DNA of 64,000 nt, taken from contig CP137875.1 of assembly GCA_034406715.1 (NCBI GenBank), positions 434,001-498,000 of the forward strand. The letters run 5' to 3'. A program made the translations under genes and the position numbers. This DNA comes from Rhodotorula mucilaginosa. Its lineage: Eukaryota; Basidiomycota; Microbotryomycetes; Sporidiobolales; Sporidiobolaceae. The notes beneath the pieces were generated by a model that saw only the letters and a list, made by a program, of their open reading frames with translations, made no database searches and had not been told where the DNA came from. Positions 57,982-64,000 of this stretch are shown here, in pieces. The first letter of the stretch is position 1. Each line of letters opens with the position of its first letter.

Positions 57982-58656
57982 TCAAGCAGACGTCTGGAAG
58001 GGATTCGCGATCTCGGCGGATCTGAGAGTACGGTCGTCAGTAAACACACACCGCACGCAGGAACATCGCGTGAAGAGAAGCACGCGGACTCACCCGTCCA
58101 GCGGACTGATCAGCACAAGACTGGTACCACGAATGACCGCCAAGCCAAGCGAGCGCGTTCTAGGGGGTACAGCCGGAAGACCCGTTTCGGGATCTGCGAT
58201 AGGGGCGAACGAACCACAAGAGGGTAAGTTTTTGTGTCCGTTCCCGGGGCTGCTGACCTCGGAAGAGCTCACCGTTCAGAGTCTCCTCGATATCGTCCAT
58301 CACCAAGTTGAGAAGCTGATCGTATCCCTTCAAGGTGCCCGTGACTACGATTGGTAGTGATCGTCAGTGACGACTCGCAACAAGACTCTCGTCGAACAGA
58401 GAACTTGCCCTGCCGCCCGCCGGTGAACTTGACACAGATCTTCTTGTCCGTGTATTTTGCGAGATCGAGGATAGCTTCCCGGCGCGGTTTGTCCTCGCCC
58501 CGCGCACCGTGACCGCCCCGTCCGCCAGAAGCAGGACCACCTTGGGATCCACCGCGACCGCGACCACGCCCACGACCCTGCGTTGCGACACGAGTCAGCG
58601 AAGCTCTTTTCACTCGCTTCGAAGCGGGTCAGACTCACCCTAGTATCGGAACTCAT
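57982..58656 (-). CDS. LSM7: U6 snRNA-associated Sm-like protein LSm7
   Basis: Subunit of the LSm2-8 ring on U6 snRNA and the LSm1-7 decapping ring. A short first exon MSSDTR (58654-58656) joins to GRGRGRGRGGSQGGPAS. The Sm fold follows: AILDLAKYTDKKICVKFTGG, RQ-VTGTLKGYDQLLNLVMDD and LGLAVIRGTSLVLISPLDG. The end is SAEIANPFQTSA, the LSm7-type EIANPF tail. Four introns. The second uses a GCAAGT donor: the frame RQ-VTGTLK is restored only if the intron starts GC after CAG G, a GC-AG intron. The N-terminal Gly/Arg repeat is an RGG-like extension. It lies between the inverted-repeat arms, head to head with KAP95. Confidence 0.93.
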
Positions 58657-58991
58657 GCTTCAAACGTCGTACGGCGAAGTGCGATAGAAGACGTTGTTTC
58701 GGGGTAAGAGCACTCGCTCGCTCCTCTGCTTCGATAAGCGCGCCCGAACTCTGCGGGGATTCAGCGAGACGCCGAAGACGGATCACTGTCTATATAGGCA
58801 AGCGAAAGGTGTGCAAGGCAGCCGTGGAGCGAGGTCCGTGGAAATGAAGTTCCGAGATTGTAATGAGATTACAATTGTCGGTCTGGAAATGATTACAATT
58901 CGACGCGGGTTTGTAATGAGGTTTTCGTTCAACCTCGTTCGCCAGCGTCTCTCGCCTCGCCTTGACAGCCAGTCGGTAGTGCGAGTCAAAG
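58657..58991. promoter_or_regulatory. Divergent promoter LSM7 / KAP95
   Basis: 335 bases between the two start codons; TCTATATAGG near 58789 is the only TATA-like element. Nothing else was seen. Confidence 0.45.
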
Positions 58992-61900
58992 ATGGACGTG
59001 AATGCCGTACTTGCTGCTACGCTGTCGCCGGCGCAGCACGAGCGCGAGGCGGCGACCGCGCAGCTCCAGTCTCTCCTCGCCTCGAACCCGTCCGCGTACC
59101 TCGTCAGCCTCTCGCACGCCTTGGCGGCCGAATCGACGCCGTCCCACATCCGGAATGCCGCAGGTCTCGCCATCAAGAACGCGCTGACCGCCCGCGAAGC
59201 GGCTCGTCAGGAGGAGTACGCCTCGCGTTGGAAGGGCCTCGACCCGGCGACGCGCGAGCAGCTCAAGCAAGAGGCGCTCGCGACGCTGGCTGCCAGCGAC
59301 CGAGGTGCACGCAACGTCTCGGGTCAGGTCGTCGCTGCGATCGCCGCCGTCGAGCTCCCCGCCGGCATGTGGTCCGGCCTCATCGGTCAACTTCTCGAAC
59401 TCGCCAGCCGCGCCGACAACGCCCACCTGCGGCAGGCTACGCTTCAGACGATCGGCTACATCTGCGAGGGTATCGTGAGTCGTGCGGCTCCTCCGGACGT
59501 GTACCTGGGGGTGCACCCCCGCTGATTCGCGCAACATGCCTTTCGCCAGAAACCGGAAATCCTCGCCGCACAGTCGAACGAGATCTTGACCGCGGTGGTG
59601 CAGGGCGCGCGCAAGGAGGAGCCTAGGTGCGATGGTTCTTTCCTCTCGTCAGCAGTGACCGCCGCTTCCGAGTTCTCCCATGTTGACCAGCTGTCGATCG
59701 AGCAGCGCGGACGTTCAACTCGCCGCCATCAACGCGTTGTACAATTCTCTCGAGTTTGTCCGCGAAAACTTCAGCCGCGAGGTATGCACTCCCAGCAGGT
59801 TTTTTTTTTGGCTGCCGGCCGATCCCAACGAAGAGCTGACATCTGCGCTGCACGGCAGGGCGAGCGCAATTACATCATGCAAGTCGTCTGCGAAGCGACC
59901 CAGTCCCCCTCGTCCGACGTCCAGGTCTCGGCGTTCGCGTGTCTCGTCCGAATCATGCACCTTTATTACGACTACATGAAGTTCTACATGGAGCGCGCAC
60001 TTTTTGGTGTACGTGATCTGTCCCCGATCGGCAGAGTTCGCTTCGGTTGAACGACCGGCTAACACCTGCACGCCGGTGCGCTTTCTTCCGCAGCTCACGG
60101 TGCTCGGCATGAAGCACGCCGACGAGAACGTCGCCCTGCAGGCTGTCGAGTTCTGGTCGACCGTGTGCGATGAAGAGATCGAGCTCGCGTTGGAGGCGGA
60201 AGAGGCTGCAGAGTATTCCGAAGCGCCCGAGCGCGAATCGTCCCACTTTGCGCGGGTGGCCTTGCCCGAGATCCTGCCCGTTCTGCTTCTGCTTTTGACG
60301 AAGCAGGACGAGGACGCGAGCGACGACGAGTGGAACGTCTCGATGGCCGCGGGGACATGCCTGGCGCTCCTCGCTCAATGTGTTGGCGACGGCATCGTGT
60401 CGCCCATCATTCCCTTCGTCGAGAGCAACATCAAGAACGCAGACTGGCACTACCGAGAGGCCGCCGTCATGGCGTTCGGCTCGATCCTCGATGGACCGGA
60501 GGAGAAGATCCTCGCACCCCTCGTTGCGCAAGCACTGCCGACTTTGATCGGCATGATGTCCGACCCGTCCTTGCACGTGCGCGACACGACCGCGTGGACG
60601 CTCGGTCGCGTGTCTGACGTCCTTGTCAAGACCATCAAGCTCGATTCGGATCTGCCGACGATGGTCAACGCGCTCGTCGGCAGCTTGGATCAGTCTGCAC
60701 GGATCGTCAGCAACTGCTGCTGGACTATCATGAACCTCGCCGAGCAGCTCGGAGATTCGAGTGCCGAGACATGCCCGATGAGCGCGTACTACGACACTCT
60801 TGCGTCTGCCCTTCTTCGTCTCGCCGAGGGGTACGTGCACCCCTCCTTCCGTTCTCTCATCCATGACTCACGACTGACAGACCGTGTCTGACTCTGTCCC
60901 TACAGTGGTGCCACCGACTCGACCTCTCGTAACTCGGCCTACGAGGCTCTTTCCACCCTCGTCACGCACGCGCCGACCGATACGCTTCCGATCGTCTCGA
61001 AACTTGTCCTCGCTATTCTCGACCGCGCGGAGAGTCTGCTCGGCGTGCAGGTATGTCTCCGGACCCCGAGCTGTCGCTTTGATCCTGCGAGCTCACGAAA
61101 TGGTTCTTTTGCAGGGTCAATTGGTTGGAGCGGACGACCGGAACAACTACGACGAGATGCAGGTCAACAACTGCAGTATGCTTACGGTACGACTCAATCC
61201 ACTGAGCGTTGTCGCGGACTTTAAACTTATCACAGAAGCTTGCAGAGTGTGACCCGGCGATTGGGACGCGAGATCCAGCCCCTCGCCGACCGGATCATGA
61301 ACCTCCTGCTGCAGCTCATCCAGACGGCCGGCAAGCAGTCTCCCGTGATCGAAGACGCCTTTCTCGCGATCGGAGCACTCTCCGCTGCTCTCGAAGCCGA
61401 CTTCCAGAAGTACCTGCCGGCTTTCCTTCCTTTCTTGTCGAACGCACTCGGCGTACGCGAGGAGTACCAGCTCTGCTCGATCGCGGTTGGGCTTATCGGC
61501 GATGTTTGCCGCGCCCTCGGCGAGGCCAGCGCAGCTTACGCCCAGCCGTTCATGGAGGGTCTCCTGTCGGCGTTGCAGAGCCCGGTGTTGCACCGCAGCG
61601 TCAAGCCGCCCATCTTGAGCTGTTTCGGCGACCTCGCGCTCGCCATTGGCCCCAGCTTCGAGCCGTTCCTCGACACGACTATGAAGGTCTTGCAACAAGC
61701 CGGTCTGATGCGAGCTGATCCGGTACAGTTTTCTTCCTTTGGTCATTCTGGCTTGCGGGGCCAGACAGCTGACCAAAGACCCGTTCTCCAGTCCAATTAC
61801 GATCTCGTCGATTACGTCAACACGCTGCGTGAAGGTATCCTCGAGGCTTATACCGGAATCGTTGGCGGCCTCAAGACTGGCGGCAAAGCGGACGTCCTTC

Positions 61901-62217
61901 TGCCCTACATTGCCGACATCTTCACCTTCCTCCATCTCGCTCTGACCGATCAAGACAGGACCGAGAGCATCCTGCGATCGGCGATCGGTCTCCTTGGTGA
62001 CCTCGCCGAAGCATTCCCGAACGGACAGCTGAAGGAGCCTCTCAGCTCGCCGTGGGTAGGCGAGCTCCTTCGCGCCGGCCGGACGAAGATGGGCGGTGCC
62101 GAGACGAAGAAGGTCGCCAAATGGGCGCGCGAGGTGAGAGTGCCTCTACCCTGGTCATAAGTTGAGCTCTTGGCTGACCACCGCCCCTCTCAGATGGTTC
62201 GACGAGCCACGCAGTAA
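58992..62217 (+). CDS. KAP95: Importin subunit beta-1 (karyopherin 95)
   Basis: Nuclear import receptor built of HEAT repeats that binds importin alpha, RanGTP and FG nucleoporins. The start [20 protein letters not shown] at 58992 leads into [40 protein letters not shown] and [16 protein letters not shown], the importin-beta N-terminus. Later HEAT repeats include [20 protein letters not shown] and [39 protein letters not shown] is the acidic loop region, followed by [20 protein letters not shown] and [15 protein letters not shown]. It ends [19 protein letters not shown] at 62217. About seven introns; length (about 860 residues) is normal. KAP95 neighbours the pheromone/receptor locus in several basidiomycete yeasts, in line with this context. 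Confidence 0.96.
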
Positions 62218-62434
62218 CTTTTTGAACGCCTCCATTCGTGCGCGCGACCTCGCAGCGCCGTTCCTTTTCCCTTCGTCGCCGAAGTCCTCTGTGTTTTCGT
62301 GTAATCGCATTTGCATCGTACGCTGAGCTTGCTTCCATCTTGGCCGGAAGAGGGGACGGCAAGAAGCCGGGCGTTTCGCGTGGCCCACTTTTTGATGGTC
62401 CGCCGACGAAGAAAGCTGGACGAAAACCGGCACC
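62218..62434. other. KAP95 3' flank
   Basis: Unique sequence between the KAP95 stop and the inner edge of inverted-repeat arm B; no gene was seen. Confidence 0.5.
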
Positions 62435-62696
62435 GCTCTCGATCGGACACTCTCAGCTTTCGACGAGTCGGGGCGAAACAAGGTATAGGTAAAAGGACGA
62501 TGTGGATTCCCGACTCCCGATAAGATATGAAGACTGCGCAACCCCGGTCCTGCCGAGCTCCTCCGGCCTGCGACTACCTCGCCGACCCTCTCCACCTGTC
62601 CTGGAAAACGCGCGTCCACCTGGTCGACCGGCTCAACGGCGACTCGAACACCGCGAAGGGACGTGTGTGCCGCCGGATTGATGTGCGCGCGCGGAT

Positions 62697-62770
62697 CTGA
62701 AGAAACGATGAGGCAAGTCAGTTTCGGAAGGACAAGTCAAGGCGGTGGCGAGAGAAAAGGTGTGACTCAC
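62697..62770 (-). other. 3'-UTR intron of the three-repeat pheromone gene
   Basis: Mirror of 57395-57468: GTGAGT directly after the stop, AACTGAC branch sequence and TTCTTCAG acceptor, 74 bases. Confidence 0.65.
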
Positions 62771-62917
62771 TTAGGCGACGGTGCAGCCGTTGCGAGTGTA
62801 GCCGAGGCCCGGGTACTTGGAGACGGTGCAACCGTTGCGAGTGTAGCCGAGGCCCGGGTACTTGGAGACGGTGCAACCGTTGCGAGTGTAGCCGAGGCCC
62901 CGGTAAGCAGCAACCAT
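62771..62917 (-). CDS. RHA: Rhodotorucine-A-like farnesylated pheromone precursor, three repeats
   Basis: A 48-residue precursor: MVAA, YRGLGYTRNGC once, YPGLGYTRNGC twice, TVSK spacers and a final CTVA CAAX box. It is the same gene as the copy at 57203 with one repeat unit fewer. R. toruloides also has several RHA genes with different repeat numbers. It lies just downstream of STE3 on the same strand, with its promoter (ACAAAGG motifs and TATA box at 63022-63160) in between. Processing is expected to release identical farnesylated undecapeptides from both genes. Confidence 0.93.
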   Translation of the reverse strand: MVAAYRGLGYTRNGCTVSKYPGLGYTRNGCTVSKYPGLGYTRNGCTVA

Positions 62918-63021
62918 GATGAAGGATGGAGTTGTGGAGGTGAACGAGTGTGTGGATGTAGAGGCTAGCGACTAGAGGCTTGATGAGAAGGAAGGCAAGG
63001 CACGAACTGCAGAGAGCACAG

Positions 63022-63160
63022 CTTTTATAGCAGCGACCGTGTCTGGTGAGACAGCAACAGGCATAAAGGCCAACGGGACAAAGGCGAGAAGGCTTGGCTA
63101 TATGCAGCTACCCTGATGCGAACCAGACAAAGGGCAGAGGTGGCACCGGAGGGACAAAGG
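63022..63160 (-). promoter_or_regulatory. Promoter elements of the three-repeat pheromone gene
   Basis: Mirror copy of the elements at 56960-57098: three ACAAAGG-type motifs (63154-63160, 63127-63134, 63078-63084) and a TATA box at 63022-63029. Confidence 0.6.
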
Positions 63161-63317
63161 CCCGGGCTCGGAGTCTTCACTAAGTCCACGGCCGGCCACG
63201 CTCGGTCTGCATATGCCGTTCGTGCGTGAGTGCGTGCGGCGATTCATCTTTGCGAGCACAAAACGAGAAATAATGCCATGTAGTCAGTCGGTGAGCTTTC
63301 GATGGACGACGCAACCG

Positions 63318-63603
63318 GAACGGACTGCGAGCTAGGGCCGCCAGCGGGCTGAGCGCTGGAAGACTTTGGGTCAAGAGGCAAAGAAAATTCCTTCGTAGAG
63401 ATTAAAATGTCGTTGAATGGTCGATGTCGGCTTCGACCCTTGTGTTTCAGCCCGTGCTGCGATCACGACGGGATTTAGTTGCGCCTGCAGGCAAATGCGC
63501 TTCTGTCGACCAGGAGACTGAAGTGCTCGCGGAGGCCGCTCAGGTATACTGTACATGTTAGAATATCAAATTATTTCACTCAGCTCGAGACTGAAGTTCC
63601 CGA
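63318..63603. other. Unique sequence between inverted-repeat arm B and STE3
   Basis: 286 bases, partly AT-rich near 63550-63580, holding the STE3 3' flank; no gene was seen. Confidence 0.5.
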
Positions 63604-64000
63604 TCATACAATGTCTCGTTCCTCCTCGACCACGACCTTGATGCCACGGCTAAAGCCCACGTCCCGACCGATCTCGTAAGAGGGAGCGATATTTTCAGAC
63701 GGATGCGACTTCTTTGAGGAGGTCATCATGCCCGGGATTAAGCGTCCGAACTTTGACGTTCTGTCAAGGGAAAGAGTCGTGAGCTCTGATCCGCTTCCGA
63801 GGTGATACCCCGACGTACCTGCTGGTTTTGCCCTCGGTGGGCCGCTCTGCCCCCTCAAGACTCCCGGTGTTCATCTGTGGCCTTCGAACCATTTGGCCGA
63901 CCTTCCGCAGGGCGGCCGAGCTTTCACCGCCGAAACCGAACGCGGCGAAGAAAAGTGAGGCGACAACGACGTTGCTCCAGTTCGAGAAGTCGGCCACGGT
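63604..64000 (-). CDS. STE3: Mating pheromone receptor STE3, C-terminal part (5' end beyond window)
   Basis: Seven-helix receptor for farnesylated pheromone, coupled to the mating MAP kinase pathway at the plasma membrane. Only the end is present. FSNWSNVVVASLFFAAFGFG reads as the seventh helix with the family's LFFxxFGFxxE pattern, followed by ESSAALRKVGQMVRRP entering the cytoplasmic tail. An intron with a GTACGT donor and a TTGACAG acceptor joins ERPTEGKTSR to TSKFGRLIPGMMTSSKKSH. The tail ends GIKVVVEEERDIV at the TGA 63604-63606. A V-x-x-ERD-type tail end is common in basidiomycete Ste3 proteins. The identification rests on this short region plus its position next to RHA, KAP95, LSM7 and STE20. 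Confidence 0.82.

Larger units (their letters stand above)
62435..63317 (-). repeat. Inverted repeat arm B (883 bp) carrying the three-repeat pheromone gene
   Basis: Reverse-complement copy of 56803-57728, shorter by one 45-bp coding unit and longer by 2 bp. Near-identity extends through promoter, leader, coding sequence, 3' intron and 3' flank. Confidence 0.95.

Noticed and set aside
56803-63317. Inverted repeat considered as the ends of a large transposable element
   Set aside because: Each arm is a complete host pheromone gene with its promoter. The loop holds conserved host genes, and there is no transposase or target-site duplication.

Overview
The window is nuclear DNA of a basidiomycete red yeast of the order Sporidiobolales (Rhodotorula/Rhodosporidium/Sporobolomyces group). 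The signs are high GC, dense genes cut by many short introns (usually GTRNGT donors, a CTGAC-like branch site and YAG acceptors), and farnesylated peptide precursors closely related to rhodotorucine A of Rhodosporidium toruloides. About 24 protein genes are supported. All coordinates span from start to stop and include introns. I saw no tRNA, rRNA, CRISPR or transposon.

Positions 1-49,200 are a compact housekeeping region. In order: an Osh4/Kes1 sterol-transfer protein (cut by the window edge), an Nhp6-type HMG-box protein, a divergent type II 3-dehydroquinase, the peroxisomal AAA ATPase Pex6, urate oxidase, the histone H3K36 methyltransferase Set2, RNA polymerase I subunit A49, an UNC93-like membrane protein, an N-acetylglucosamine-kinase-family ATPase, two tandem Mug/TDG mismatch DNA glycosylases, a single-span membrane protein of unknown function, the deadenylase subunit Pan3, GAPDH, a complex I assembly factor of the NDUFAF6 type, a Cid1-like nucleotidyltransferase, malate dehydrogenase, a peroxisomal Lon protease, the histone chaperone Asf1 and a MICOS Mic26/Mic27 subunit. 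Several products point to the peroxisome: Pex6, uricase (ends AKL), GAPDH (ends AKL), Lon (ends SHL) and malate dehydrogenase (a stop-codon read-through extension would end AKM).

Positions 49,200-64,000 are a pheromone/receptor mating-type (MAT) region. It holds a PAK kinase (STE20 type), two rhodotorucine-like pheromone precursor genes (four and three peptide repeats) in the arms of a ~0.9 kb near-perfect inverted repeat, LSM7 and KAP95 (importin beta) between the arms, and the 3' end of a STE3 pheromone receptor at the right edge. A stretch of about 3.7 kb (53.5-57.2 kb) carries only fragmentary coding signal.

The most unusual element is a second, unrelated CAAX peptide precursor at 50,111-50,305. 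It has two repeats of NPQVGNYLAC. It shares the architecture of the rhodotorucine-like genes: a TATA box about 110 bp upstream of the ATG, several ACAAAGG motifs like the fungal pheromone response element, and a 74-bp intron just after the stop codon. One haplotype therefore appears to carry two distinct lipopeptide pheromone families.
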